The notes under the pieces: model-generated
The model's input: only the letters and a program-made list of their open reading frames with translations
Databases searched by the model: none
Told to the model about the DNA's origin: nothing
DNA from: an uncultured Bacteroidota bacterium
GTDB lineage: Bacteria; Bacteroidota; Bacteroidia; Chitinophagales; Chitinophagaceae
Assembly: GCA_903887005.1 (NCBI GenBank)
Contig: CAISOH010000026.1
Span: 1 to 37,167, forward strand
DNA length: 37,167 bases
Direction: 5' to 3'
Program-made: the position numbers and the translations under genes
Shown here: positions 1-9,394 of the stretch, in pieces
Layout of the letters: every line of letters begins with the position of its first letter
How positions within the stretch are numbered: the first letter of the stretch is position 1

Positions 1-16
1 ATAATAATAAATATAC

Positions 17-24
17 TATCTTTG
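17..24 (+). promoter_or_regulatory. Bacteroidota-type -7 promoter box
   Basis: The octamer TATCTTTG matches the Bacteroidota -7 consensus TAnnTTTG exactly and lies 93 bases before the ATG of the first T9SS gene. The matching -33 TTG would fall outside the window, so only half the promoter can be seen. A start here would give an AT-rich leader of about 85 bases. Confidence 0.45.
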
Positions 25-117
25 TCCTAACATTTTATGTCTTTTATACGCCTTTATATACAGATCGTAGATTATTAGTAAAATTCACAATTCCTATTTA
101 ATACTTAAAAAACTCTT

Positions 118-3100
118 ATGAAAAGAATTTATCTTTTAAAACTTATTACCCTGCTGGCCTTGATAATTGGTTGTAATAATAGTGTATTCGCTCAGACTAC
201 CTTTAGTTATACAGGAGCGGTACAATACTATACTGTTCCTTCCGGCGCATCAAATCTCACTGTAGATATACTTGGAGCAAAGGGCGGTGACGCCTGGAGT
301 GGTTACGGTACCGGAGGCGGAGGGGCACGCGTACAATGTATTATGGCAGTTACTCCCGGACAGGTTTTAAATATTTATGTTGGTGATGCAGGTGTAACGG
401 CAACCGGCGCCTATTTAGTGCTTGCCGGCGGCTGGAACGGCGGTGGTAATTCAGGTGGTATAGACTATCCCGGCAGTGGCGGTGGCGCTTCTGATATCCG
501 TATCGGGGGTACGGCCCTTTCAAATCGTGTTGTTGTAGCAGGTGGCGGCGGTGGCGGTGGTTACAGTTGCGCAGGTGGCGGTAATGGCGGTGCAGGCGGT
601 GGCCTTATCGGCGGCAGTGGATTTTACTGTGGCAGCAGCACAACAACTTTGTATTGCCCGACCGGGGGCACTCAGACAGCTGGAGGTGCAAATGGCACCG
701 GTATGGGCGGGAGTGCATCATTTGGTATAGGCTCCAATGCAACTGCATCCAGCTATTCAGGCGGCGGCGGTGGCGGTTATTATGGCGGTGGCGCAGGTAA
801 TAGCGGGGGCAGCGGCGCCGGTGGTTCTTCTTATACAGACCCAATTATTGTAAGCGGAGTTAGCCATACCCAGGGGTATAATACTTCCGGAGCAGGGTCT
901 GTTGTCATAACTCCCCACTTACCTGCAATTGGCGGGATTACCAGTATTTGTGTCGGCAGTACTACTACTTTGACTGATGCTGTAACAGGAGGTACCTGGA
1001 CAAGCTCTAGTACTTCAGTTGCCACAGTTGGCCTTTCAACTGGCGTTGTAACCGGTATGTATGCAGGTACGTCAATTGTTACCTATACAGCTGGGGGCCT
1101 TTCTGTAACCACTATTGTTAATGTTTCGGCTGTGCCAGCACCTCTTACAGGCACAACTTCAACCTGCGTAGGTGGAACAATAACGCTAAGCGATGCGACC
1201 ACAGGCGGCACATGGAGCAGCAGTAATCCATCAGTTGCTGGTATTGGTATTACCACCGGCGTTGTAACCGTCGGTAGTAGTGGCAGCGCTACTATTACTT
1301 ATGCATTAGGTTCAGGCTGTTCTGTAACTAAAGTTATTACTATATATCCCTTACCCACAGTTTATACTGTTTCTGGTGGCGGCAGTTATTGCTCAGGCGG
1401 AACAGGTACTCATATTTATTTGAGCAATTCGGATTTGGGAATTAATTACGACTTATATATGTATGGGGTGTTTATTACAAGGTTACCAGGTACAGGCTCG
1501 ATGCTTGATTTCGGAGCATATACTAGTGCCGGGATGTATTCAGTTATGGCTACTAATTCGGTTACTTCCTGCATTAGCACTATGTCTGGTAGTGCTACAG
1601 TATCCATAAGCCCCTTACCCACAGTTTATACAGTATCTGGCGGCGGCAGTTATTGCACAGGTGGCGCCGGCCTTCATATTTACCTGAGCGGCTCAAATAC
1701 GGGGATTTCATACCAATTATTCTGCGGTCCCTCAGGAGTTGGCATGCCTCTTTCAGGAACGGGAACAGTACTTGACTTTGGAGCACAAACTTATGCAGGC
1801 CCTTATAGTGTGGTTGCTACAAATATCACAACAGGTTGTTATAACAATATGTCTGGCAGCGCTACAATTACTATAGGTTCCTTACCGACTATCTATTCTG
1901 TTACCGGCGGCGGAGGCTTTTGTTTGGGCGGAAGCGGAGTTGCTGTAGGTATAAGTAATTCATCTGCAGGGATCAATTACCAGTTATACCTGGGAGCATC
2001 AAAAGTTGGTAGCACCTGGGCAGGAACAGGCAGCGCTATCAGCTTTGGCCTGCAAACAATAGCAGGCGTATATACTGTAGTTGCCACTGATCCGGTTTCA
2101 GGCTGTAGCAGCAATATGTCAGGCAGTGCTACGGTAACTGTCAGTTCAGTAGTTACTCCAACAATATCTATTACCCCAAGCCCCGGAGATACGGTATGCC
2201 CAGGCACAACGGTTTATTTCACCCCTACTACACTTTATGGCGGTACAGCACCCACTTATGTTTGGAAAGTAAATGGTATTACAATAAGCACAGGGAGTTC
2301 ATTTAGTTATGTCCCATCGAATGGTGATATAGTAAGTGCAGATATGACCAGTTCCCTCCCCTGTGCTTCACCCGCTACAGTAAGTTTTACACTTATGATG
2401 ACGGTTAATTATATGCCGACTATATCAGGAAGTACTTCCGTATGCGTAGGTTCCAATTCAACATTAACTGACGGCACCTCCGGCGGTACCTGGAGCAGCA
2501 GCAATTCTGCAATAGCATCTATTGCCACAATAGGTGGATCCGTAGGCGTAGCTACCGGGATATCGGCAGGCACAAGCATTCTGACCTATTTACTGACTAC
2601 CGGCTGTTATGCAACCACTACCCTGACAGTTAATGCATTGCCGGTCATTACTGCAACCTCTTCTACTTCATGCGGCGATACTTATACACTCACATCAGGC
2701 GGAGGCACACTCTATTCATGGTCCCCATCTACAGGGCTTTCCTGCACTACCTGCGCTGTAACCACTATCAGCCCGTTAGTAACAACAACCTATATAGTTA
2801 CCGGGACGGATGCGAATGGTTGTGTTAATACTAATTCAGTTACCATAAACGGAGACCGCATATTCGGCCATATTACTTTTAGCAGTTCTACTCCCGATAC
2901 CTTGGACATGAAAGTATGGCTGATACAATTCGACCCAACAGATAGTTCTATCGTAGCGCTTGATTCTACTACGACCTGTGTTGTTGACAGCATCACCTAT
3001 TATGAGTTCGATGGCGTACCTAACGGCAATTACTTAGTGAAAGCAAAAATGATATATGGCAGCTATCCCGGCACCAGCGGCTATGTGCCCACCTATGGCT

Positions 3101-3789
3101 TATCGAGCCCTAACTGGTATGCTGCCGCAACGGTTAGTCATACCGGCACTTCAGACAGCCTGCATATCAGTATGGTCTATGGTACCGTACCTGCCGGTCC
3201 CGGCTTTATAAGCGGATATGTTTATTCCGGCGCCGGAAAAGGTACATCAGGCGAAACTCCAGCCGCAGGAATGCTTATTTACCTGAAAGATTTAGGCAAC
3301 AATGTACTTACCTATACTTATACCGATGGTACCGGGGCTTATTCGTTCAGCAACCTGGCTTTTGGCGATTATATTATTTACCCAGAGGAATATGATTACA
3401 ATACCATCTCTTCAGATTTTATTACCTTAAACAGTACTTCTCCATCTGCAACCGCTATTGACTTTAAAGAATTTACCATATCAAGAGTAATTACTCCATT
3501 TGTAATTGGCGCAGGTGTAAAAAACATATTGCCTGACAACAGGCTTAATGTATATCCCAACCCTGCAAGCGGCGTTTTAAATATTCAATGGAAAAACCAA
3601 TCAACCGGAAATGGTCATGTGGTAATAACAGATGTAGTGGGCCGGGAAGTATATCAATCAGCAATAAATATCAATGCAGCATCCGGGCAAACACGTATTA
3701 ACTTAGAAGGTTTGCAGGATGGCATGTACCTGATTACCATTAAATCTGATAATATTAATTACAGCGGTCAATTGCTGATAAAGAAATGA
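118..3789 (+). CDS. Exported glycine-rich, Ig-like repeat protein with T9SS type A sorting domain
   Basis: A 1223-residue surface or secreted protein. Residues 1-26 form a signal peptide ending SVFAQ; an internal IIGC also resembles a lipobox, but the later signal peptidase I site fits better. Residues 27-265 are a glycine-rich domain with runs of Gly, like the Gly_rich family. Two BIG2-like Ig repeats follow (about 270-336 and 343-410), then three repeats of about 90 residues beginning YTVSGGG or YSVTGGG (412-690), a PKD-like segment, another BIG2-like unit (about 776-850), and a carboxypeptidase-regulatory/SdrD-B-like domain (about 1020-1120). The last 75 residues are a T9SS type A signal (YPNPASG, DVVGREVY, GMYLITIKS) that directs outer-membrane export and anchoring. 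The C-terminal third is homologous to that of the gene at 4100. Ligand and function are unknown; adhesion is an inference. A hairpin terminator follows. Confidence 0.9.
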   Translation: MKRIYLLKLITLLALIIGCNNSVFAQTTFSYTGAVQYYTVPSGASNLTVDILGAKGGDAWSGYGTGGGGARVQCIMAVTPGQVLNIYVGDAGVTATGAYLVLAGGWNGGGNSGGIDYPGSGGGASDIRIGGTALSNRVVVAGGGGGGGYSCAGGGNGGAGGGLIGGSGFYCGSSTTTLYCPTGGTQTAGGANGTGMGGSASFGIGSNATASSYSGGGGGGYYGGGAGNSGGSGAGGSSYTDPIIVSGVSHTQGYNTSGAGSVVITPHLPAIGGITSICVGSTTTLTDAVTGGTWTSSSTSVATVGLSTGVVTGMYAGTSIVTYTAGGLSVTTIVNVSAVPAPLTGTTSTCVGGTITLSDATTGGTWSSSNPSVAGIGITTGVVTVGSSGSATITYALGSGCSVTKVITIYPLPTVYTVSGGGSYCSGGTGTHIYLSNSDLGINYDLYMYGVFITRLPGTGSMLDFGAYTSAGMYSVMATNSVTSCISTMSGSATVSISPLPTVYTVSGGGSYCTGGAGLHIYLSGSNTGISYQLFCGPSGVGMPLSGTGTVLDFGAQTYAGPYSVVATNITTGCYNNMSGSATITIGSLPTIYSVTGGGGFCLGGSGVAVGISNSSAGINYQLYLGASKVGSTWAGTGSAISFGLQTIAGVYTVVATDPVSGCSSNMSGSATVTVSSVVTPTISITPSPGDTVCPGTTVYFTPTTLYGGTAPTYVWKVNGITISTGSSFSYVPSNGDIVSADMTSSLPCASPATVSFTLMMTVNYMPTISGSTSVCVGSNSTLTDGTSGGTWSSSNSAIASIATIGGSVGVATGISAGTSILTYLLTTGCYATTTLTVNALPVITATSSTSCGDTYTLTSGGGTLYSWSPSTGLSCTTCAVTTISPLVTTTYIVTGTDANGCVNTNSVTINGDRIFGHITFSSSTPDTLDMKVWLIQFDPTDSSIVALDSTTTCVVDSITYYEFDGVPNGNYLVKAKMIYGSYPGTSGYVPTYGLSSPNWYAAATVSHTGTSDSLHISMVYGTVPAGPGFISGYVYSGAGKGTSGETPAAGMLIYLKDLGNNVLTYTYTDGTGAYSFSNLAFGDYIIYPEEYDYNTISSDFITLNSTSPSATAIDFKEFTISRVITPFVIGAGVKNILPDNRLNVYPNPASGVLNIQWKNQSTGNGHVVITDVVGREVYQSAININAASGQTRINLEGLQDGMYLITIKSDNINYSGQLLIKK

Positions 3790-3815
3790 AATAAAAATAA
3801 TTTTTAGTTAGTTTT

Positions 3816-3845
3816 AACTCCCGCAATAGGTGGGAGTTTTATTTT
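3816..3845 (+). terminator. Rho-independent terminator
   Basis: A 7-bp stem AACTCCC/GGGAGTT with a 9-base loop is followed by a T-rich stretch, 27 bases after the stop of the first T9SS gene. Confidence 0.8.
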
Positions 3846-4099
3846 ATTAACCAATAGTTACTATTCTATAGTTGTTTATATTTTAATAATTTATGTTGAA
3901 GACTTTTATAAAAAAACAAAGAAAAATCCGGGGATATTTATATATATTTACGTGATTGAAAATAAAAAATCATAATAAATCTACCCAACCCTATTAATTA
4001 TTTATTACGTCTTATTTATAGTTAATTAAGCAGTCTTAATAATAACCGAAGAATAATAATTGACATCCACCTTTATAAAACCAATTAAAATTTAAAAGT
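3846..4099. other. AT-rich intergenic leader region
   Basis: With the terminator before it, this makes 310 bases without a gene. It is very AT-rich. TATATTTA at 3943-3950, followed by CG, resembles the -7 box TAnnTTTG with one mismatch and could start the mRNA of the gene at 4100 with a leader of about 140 bases. No TTG is visible at the right distance upstream. I see no riboswitch fold or ORF here. Confidence 0.4.
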
Positions 4100-7000
4100 A
4101 TGAAGAAGAACTTTACTCTCACATTATTGGCGGTGTTGTTTTCTTTTACCTCCTTCGCCCTAAGTTCCATATCCGGAACAAAAACCGTTTGCGTTGGTAA
4201 TACAACTGGTTTAAGTGATTCCACAACAGGTGGAGTTTGGTTTAGCGGAAACACCGCGGTTGCCACCATTAGCTCCACAGGAGTTGTTACCGGCGTTTCT
4301 GCAGGTACTGCGCTTATCAGTTATTATTACGGTACGGTAGTGACAACTACGGTAACCGTAAACCCGGTGCCCTATACTATTGGCGGACCTTCTACAGTTT
4401 GTGCAGGTTCTACAATAACTTTAAGTGATGCAACATCAGGTGGTGCATGGTCAAGTTCAAATACAGCCTATGCGACTGCTAATGCTACAAGTGGTATAGT
4501 TACCGGTGTCTCTCCGGGAGTTGTAAATATATATTATGTTATGAGCAGTGGCTGCGGCGCATACCATACTGTTACAGTTACCGGTTCTGTTATCACTGGT
4601 TCTTCCACAGTTTGTGTTGGTTCCACGGTAACCTTGAGTGATGCAACGACAGGCGGTGTATGGTTCACCAGCAGTACTTCTGTTGCTACAGTAAGTTCAG
4701 GCGGAGTGGTAACAGGAGTTGCAGCAGGAACCTGCCTCATTTCCTATTATGCAAGCGGATGCATAGCTACTAAAACTATGACAGTTTCTTCAACTGCACC
4801 TTCCATATCAGGTCCTTCAACAGTATGTGTAGGATCTACAATAACTGAGAGTGATGCTACAACCGGTGGTTCGTGGAGCAGCAGTAATACCGGCGTTGCA
4901 ACTATTACTTCAGGCGGAGTCATTACAGGTGTTTCGTCAGGTACAGCAACTATTTACTATGTAGTCAGCGGATGTTATGCTTATAAAACTGTAACAGTAA
5001 GCAGCGCTTCATCCATATCCGGGTCTTCCACTGTTTGTGCAGGCTCCACAATAACATTGAGTACTTCTACTACCGGAGGCTCCTGGAGCAGTAGCGATAC
5101 AACAAAAGCCAAGGTGAGCACAGGTGGAGTTGTTACCGGTGTTGCAGGGGGTACTTGTACAATTTACTATTCTGTCAGCGGATGTTACGCATATAAAACA
5201 TTAACTGTTACCGGAGGATCTACAATCTCAGGCCCTTCATCTGTTTGTATAGGCTCCACAATTACATTGAGTGACGCGACTTCAGGCGGCTACTGGTTCT
5301 CAGGCAGCACAGCAGTTGCTACTGTAAGTTCAGGCGGAGTGGTAACAGGTATTGCTGCAGGAACTTGCCTTATTTCGTATTATGTGAGCGGATGTGTTAC
5401 CACAAAAACAATTACGGTTACCACTGGGGCTTCTGCCATTTCAGGTCCTTCCACAGTTTGTGTTGGCTCTACAATTACAGAGACCGATGCAACAACAGGC
5501 GGCTCATGGAGCAGCAGTAACACTGCCGTAGCATCCATAGGTGCAACAAGTGGAGTTATAACAGGTGTTTCCGCCGGAACAGCAACTATCTACTACATAG
5601 CTGGCGGATGTTACGCTTATAAAACAGTGACAGTTACCACCGCAGCAACATTATCCGGGTCTTCAACAGTTTGTGTTGGATCCACGATAACATTGAGTAC
5701 TTCCACAACTGGTGGCAGCTGGATCAGCAGTGATACAACCAAAGGAACGGTTAGTTCAGGTGGAGTGGTTACCGGCATAGGAGCAGGAACTTGTACTATT
5801 TACTACTCAGTAGGCGGATGTTACGCATATAAAACTGTAACTGTTACCAGTGGATCAACTATTTACGGACCTTCAACAGTTTGCGCAGGTTCTACAATAA
5901 CATTGAGTGATGCTACCTCAGGCGGAACCTGGATAACCAGCAGTACGTCGATTGCGACTGTTAGTACTGGCGGTGTGGTTACAGGTGTTTCAGCGGGAGT
6001 AGTAAATATTTATTATTCAGCAGGTGGATGTTATGCATATCATACTGTTACTGTAACCGGAGGAGCTACTATCTATGGCCCTTCAACAGTTTGTGCAGGA
6101 TCCACAATAACATTAAGTGACGCAACTTCAGGCGGCACCTGGATCACCAGCAGTACTTCAATTGCAACCGTTAGCACAGCCGGTGTGGTTACAGGTGTTT
6201 CATCAGGTAGCTGTACCATATACTATTCTGTAGGCGGATGTTATGCTTATCATACTGTAACTGTTACCGGTGGAACAATCTCAGGTCCTTCTACAGTTTG
6301 TATCGGCTCCACAATAACTTTAAGCAGTGCTACTACAGGTGGTACCTGGACTACAAGCGGTACTTCGATAGCAACGGTTAGTTCCGGCGGTGTGGTAACA
6401 GGTGTTTCTGCAGGTACATGTACCATTTATTATTTAGTGGGCGGATGTTATGCTTATAAAACTGTAACTGTCACCGGAGGTTCTACAATCTACGGGCCTT
6501 CAACAGTATGTACAGGTTCTACAATAACCTTAAGTGATGCTACTTCAGGCGGTTCATGGATATCAGGCAGTACATCGATAGCAACTGTGAATCCTACCAG
6601 TGGTGTTGTTACCGGTGTTTCTGCAGGTGTATTGAATATTTATTACAGTGCTGGCGGATGTTATGCTTATCATACTGTAACAGTTACAGGGGGCGCTACT
6701 ATCTATGGACCTTCCACAGTTTGTGCGGGTTCCACAATAACTTTAAGTACTGCAACTACAGGAGGTACCTGGACTTGCAGCAGTTCATCAGTTGCTACAG
6801 TTAGCTCTGGTGGAGTGGTTACCGGTGTTTCAGCAGGTACTTGTAATATCTACTATTCTGTGGGCGGATGTTATGCTTATCATACTGTTACTGTTAGCGG
6901 TGGAGCAATATCCGGGCCTTCTACAGTTTGCACTGGCTCCACAATAACATTAAGCAGCGCGACAACAGGAGGTACCTGGACTACAAGCAGTTCTACAGTT

Positions 7001-8752
7001 GCTACTGTTAGTTCCGGCGGTGTTATCACCGGCGTTTCATCAGGCACTTGTACTATTTATTATTTAGTGGGCGGATGTTATGCATATAAAACAGTAACGG
7101 TTACCGGGGGATCTTCCATCTCTGGTCCTTCAACAGTATGTGCAGGTTCTACAATAACTTTAAGCGATGCAACTTCAGGTGGTACTTGGTTTGCAGGAAG
7201 CACTTCAATTGCAACTGTTAGTTCAGGTGGCGTCGTTACGGGAGTATCAGCAGGAGTAACAAGTATATATTATGTTGTTGGTGGCTGTTATGCTTACTAT
7301 TCAGTTACTGTTACCGGAGGCGCTACTATCTACGGGCCTTCTACAGTTTGTGCTGGATCCACAATAACTTTAAGTGACGCAACTTCAGGCGGTACCTGGA
7401 TTACCAGCAGCACTTCAATTGCAACAGTTAGTACAGGTGGTGTGGTTACCGGTGTTTCGGCAGGTACTTGTAATATTTATTATTCAGTGGGCGGATGTTA
7501 TGCTTACCATACTGTTACGGTTACAGGTGGGGCTACTATCTATGGGCCTTCCACAGTTTGTACAGGTTCCACAATAACTTTAAGTGATGCAACCTCTGGC
7601 GGTACCTGGATTACCAGCAGTACTTCTACAGCAACCGTTAGTTCCGGAGGAGTGGTTACCGGCGTTTCCGGAGGTACATGTACTATTTATTATTCCGTTG
7701 GAGGATGTTATGCTTATCATACCGTTACCGTTACAGGAGGCGCTACTATCTACGGGCCTTCCACAGTTTGTGTCAGCTCAACAATAACTTTAAGCGATGC
7801 AACATCAGGAGGTACCTGGACTTCAAGTAGTACTTCAATAGCAACAGTTAGTTCCACTGGAGTTGTTACCGGTATTTCTTCAGGCACTTGTAACATTTAC
7901 TATTTAGTTGGCGGATGTTATGCTTACCATACGGTAACAGTTACCGGTACTGCTCCTATCTATGGGCCATCCTCAGTATATGTTGGTTCCACAATAACTT
8001 TATCAGATGCAACAACCGGCGGTACATGGATAAGCAGTAGTACATCATTAGCCACGATTTCAACTGGTGGTGTGGTTACCGGGGTAAGCACCGGAGTATT
8101 AAATATCTACTATGTAATTGGAGGATGTGGTGCTTATCATACAGTTACTGTTCTGTCAGCGCCTCCCGGATATATTAGCGGCACAGTTGTTACCGGCTCT
8201 CCGAAAGGTACATCAGGTGACATGCCTGTTATTGGCTTGCTCATTAACCTGAAAGATGTTGCCAATAATGTAATTACATATACGAATACAGACAATACCG
8301 GAGCATATTCTTTCAACAGCTTGCCTAATGGCGATTATATCATTTATCCGCAGGATATTGATTATATTACTACCCCATCTCCGGTTATTACCCTTGGTGG
8401 TTCTGCCGTATCAGTAACCGGAATTAATTTCAAAGAATATACTTCAACAAAAACTATTGTACCAGTTATTGCAACAGGTATAAAATCAATATCCAATGTT
8501 GGCGAACTGAGTATTTTCCCTAATCCAACTAATGGCAATCTGAACATTAAGTGGGGAAATCAGTTACCTGGAATTGCTAATGTAGTAATAACAGATGTGG
8601 TAGGTCGTGAAGTATATAAATCCGGTTTAAACATTAATACTGAATCCGGGCAAACACAAATTGGATTATCCGGTTTGAATAATGGTGTTTATCTCATTAC
8701 AATTAAGTCTGATAATATTTATTATAGCAGCAAACTGATTTTGCAAAAATAA
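4100..8752 (+). CDS. Large exported protein of 19 tandem Ig-like (BIG2-type) repeats with T9SS sorting domain
   Basis: A 1550-residue surface protein. Residues 1-20 are a signal peptide (SFTSFA). Residues 23 to about 1354 are 19 tandem units of about 70 residues, each with the pattern GPSTVCxGSTITLSDATSGG, TW, IATVSSGGVVTGVSAGT, IYY, GGCYAYxTVTV. Most units have one Cys near the start and one near the end, suggesting a disulfide per domain. Unit 19 has Tyr in place of the first Cys. A carboxypeptidase-regulatory-like domain (about 1356-1460) and a T9SS type A sorting domain (last 75 residues: FPNPTNG, DVVGREVY, GVYLITIKS) close the protein. The tail is paralogous to that of the gene at 118, so the two genes probably arose by duplication and swapping of repeat modules. 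A stalk or adhesin role is inferred from architecture only. Confidence 0.9.
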   Translation: MKKNFTLTLLAVLFSFTSFALSSISGTKTVCVGNTTGLSDSTTGGVWFSGNTAVATISSTGVVTGVSAGTALISYYYGTVVTTTVTVNPVPYTIGGPSTVCAGSTITLSDATSGGAWSSSNTAYATANATSGIVTGVSPGVVNIYYVMSSGCGAYHTVTVTGSVITGSSTVCVGSTVTLSDATTGGVWFTSSTSVATVSSGGVVTGVAAGTCLISYYASGCIATKTMTVSSTAPSISGPSTVCVGSTITESDATTGGSWSSSNTGVATITSGGVITGVSSGTATIYYVVSGCYAYKTVTVSSASSISGSSTVCAGSTITLSTSTTGGSWSSSDTTKAKVSTGGVVTGVAGGTCTIYYSVSGCYAYKTLTVTGGSTISGPSSVCIGSTITLSDATSGGYWFSGSTAVATVSSGGVVTGIAAGTCLISYYVSGCVTTKTITVTTGASAISGPSTVCVGSTITETDATTGGSWSSSNTAVASIGATSGVITGVSAGTATIYYIAGGCYAYKTVTVTTAATLSGSSTVCVGSTITLSTSTTGGSWISSDTTKGTVSSGGVVTGIGAGTCTIYYSVGGCYAYKTVTVTSGSTIYGPSTVCAGSTITLSDATSGGTWITSSTSIATVSTGGVVTGVSAGVVNIYYSAGGCYAYHTVTVTGGATIYGPSTVCAGSTITLSDATSGGTWITSSTSIATVSTAGVVTGVSSGSCTIYYSVGGCYAYHTVTVTGGTISGPSTVCIGSTITLSSATTGGTWTTSGTSIATVSSGGVVTGVSAGTCTIYYLVGGCYAYKTVTVTGGSTIYGPSTVCTGSTITLSDATSGGSWISGSTSIATVNPTSGVVTGVSAGVLNIYYSAGGCYAYHTVTVTGGATIYGPSTVCAGSTITLSTATTGGTWTCSSSSVATVSSGGVVTGVSAGTCNIYYSVGGCYAYHTVTVSGGAISGPSTVCTGSTITLSSATTGGTWTTSSSTVATVSSGGVITGVSSGTCTIYYLVGGCYAYKTVTVTGGSSISGPSTVCAGSTITLSDATSGGTWFAGSTSIATVSSGGVVTGVSAGVTSIYYVVGGCYAYYSVTVTGGATIYGPSTVCAGSTITLSDATSGGTWITSSTSIATVSTGGVVTGVSAGTCNIYYSVGGCYAYHTVTVTGGATIYGPSTVCTGSTITLSDATSGGTWITSSTSTATVSSGGVVTGVSGGTCTIYYSVGGCYAYHTVTVTGGATIYGPSTVCVSSTITLSDATSGGTWTSSSTSIATVSSTGVVTGISSGTCNIYYLVGGCYAYHTVTVTGTAPIYGPSSVYVGSTITLSDATTGGTWISSSTSLATISTGGVVTGVSTGVLNIYYVIGGCGAYHTVTVLSAPPGYISGTVVTGSPKGTSGDMPVIGLLINLKDVANNVITYTNTDNTGAYSFNSLPNGDYIIYPQDIDYITTPSPVITLGGSAVSVTGINFKEYTSTKTIVPVIATGIKSISNVGELSIFPNPTNGNLNIKWGNQLPGIANVVITDVVGREVYKSGLNINTESGQTQIGLSGLNNGVYLITIKSDNIYYSSKLILQK
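4166..8164 (+). repeat. 19 tandem ~210-bp coding repeats with three-unit higher-order period
   Basis: The repeat array averages 210 bp per unit. Units 3-5 (4589-5221) and 6-8 (5222-5857) pair one to one: 3 with 6 (LISYY, no YAY), 4 with 7 (ITESD/ITETD), 5 with 8 (ITLSTSTTGG, SSDTTK). Units 9-11 (5858-6484) and 12-14 (6485-7114) pair likewise, the third member of each having LSSATTGGTWTT and YYLVGGCYAYK. The array therefore grew by duplication of about 630-bp three-unit blocks, not only by single-unit steps. Confidence 0.85.
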
Positions 8753-8778
8753 TGAATAGGATGATAATGATTATTTTT

Positions 8779-8811
8779 AAGCTCCCGGTCTAAAAACCGG
8801 GAGCTTTTTTT
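8779..8811 (+). terminator. Rho-independent terminator
   Basis: A perfect 11-bp stem AAGCTCCCGGT/ACCGGGAGCTT with a 6-base loop runs into a T stretch, 27 bases after the stop of the 19-repeat gene. Confidence 0.88.
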
Positions 8812-8834
8812 AACCATAAATTACTACAATATTT

Positions 8835-9023
8835 AACCCGGATTTTGCAGTCAAATCAAACGTGTAGCTTAGAAATATGACCAGATAAAAGAATTCTCAG
8901 AATGTCCCGATTCCACCATTTCCAACTGCACAGCAGTTGGATTTTGAATAGCAAAAGTCAATACTGGCAATGGTTTCAGCTGACGCAAACTTAAAAAAAG
9001 TTATCTACTGCAAAATCCGGGTT
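8835..9023. mobile_element. MITE-like element with 17-bp perfect terminal inverted repeats
   Basis: AACCCGGATTTTGCAGT at 8835-8851 is repeated exactly in reverse complement at 9007-9023, enclosing 155 bases with no convincing gene. A short hairpin (CCAACTGC/GCAGTTGG) lies inside. This is the form of a miniature inverted-repeat element or an internally deleted insertion sequence. I see no clear target-site duplication. It abuts the broken cysC remnant on its right, so it may have taken part in that break. The parent family cannot be named from sequence alone. Confidence 0.6.
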
Positions 9024-9085
9024 GAAATGATAGCGATCCCGTTGCTTTTGCAACCGTTCTTGTTTTTTCTTTTCTTCCTCTATTA

Positions 9086-9343
9086 GATGATTACCTAGAA
9101 ATTTTTGTTGATGCAAGCTTAGAAACTTGTAAAGCACGTGATATAAAAGGATTGTATAAATTGGCGGAGCAGGGGAAAATTAAAAACTTTACAGGCATTG
9201 ACAGCCCCTATGAAAGACCTGCTTCGCCTGACATTCATTTGCATACGGACACTGAATCAGTTAACAATTGTGTGAATAAAATACTCCATTATCTCAACCA
9301 AAAAAATGTTATTACTATTCAAGTAGCACTCCAATTACAATGA
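9086..9343 (+). pseudogene. cysC: 3' fragment of adenylylsulfate kinase (APS kinase) gene
   Basis: The frame reads DYLEIFVDASLE, then CKARDIKGLYKLAEQGKIK and NFTGIDSPYE to a stop at 9341-9343. This is the C-terminal part of APS kinase, which makes PAPS from adenylylsulfate and ATP; the ARDxKGLY, NFTGIDSPYE and P..P.IHL.TD motifs are all recognisable. The N-terminal half with the P-loop is absent, and no ATG opens the frame before the homology. Upstream residues (9026-9085) are hydrophobic and do not look like CysC. The rest was apparently lost in a rearrangement, possibly involving the element ending at 9023. The remnant should be inactive. A sulfotransferase, which would use PAPS, lies 1 kb downstream. 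Confidence 0.8.
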
Positions 9344-9394
9344 TTGACTTTATGTCAAAGCCTGATTACTTTTACATTCTTAGTTTGTAAGTTT

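Noticed and set aside
118-200. Lipobox (IIGC) suggesting a lipoprotein
   Set aside because: A signal peptidase I-type site (SVFAQ) follows closely and the protein has a T9SS tail, which fits a non-lipidated exported protein better.
4166-8164. The 210-bp repeats as a CRISPR or satellite array
   Set aside because: Repeats are long, continuous and in frame with Ig-like protein units; there are no spacers.
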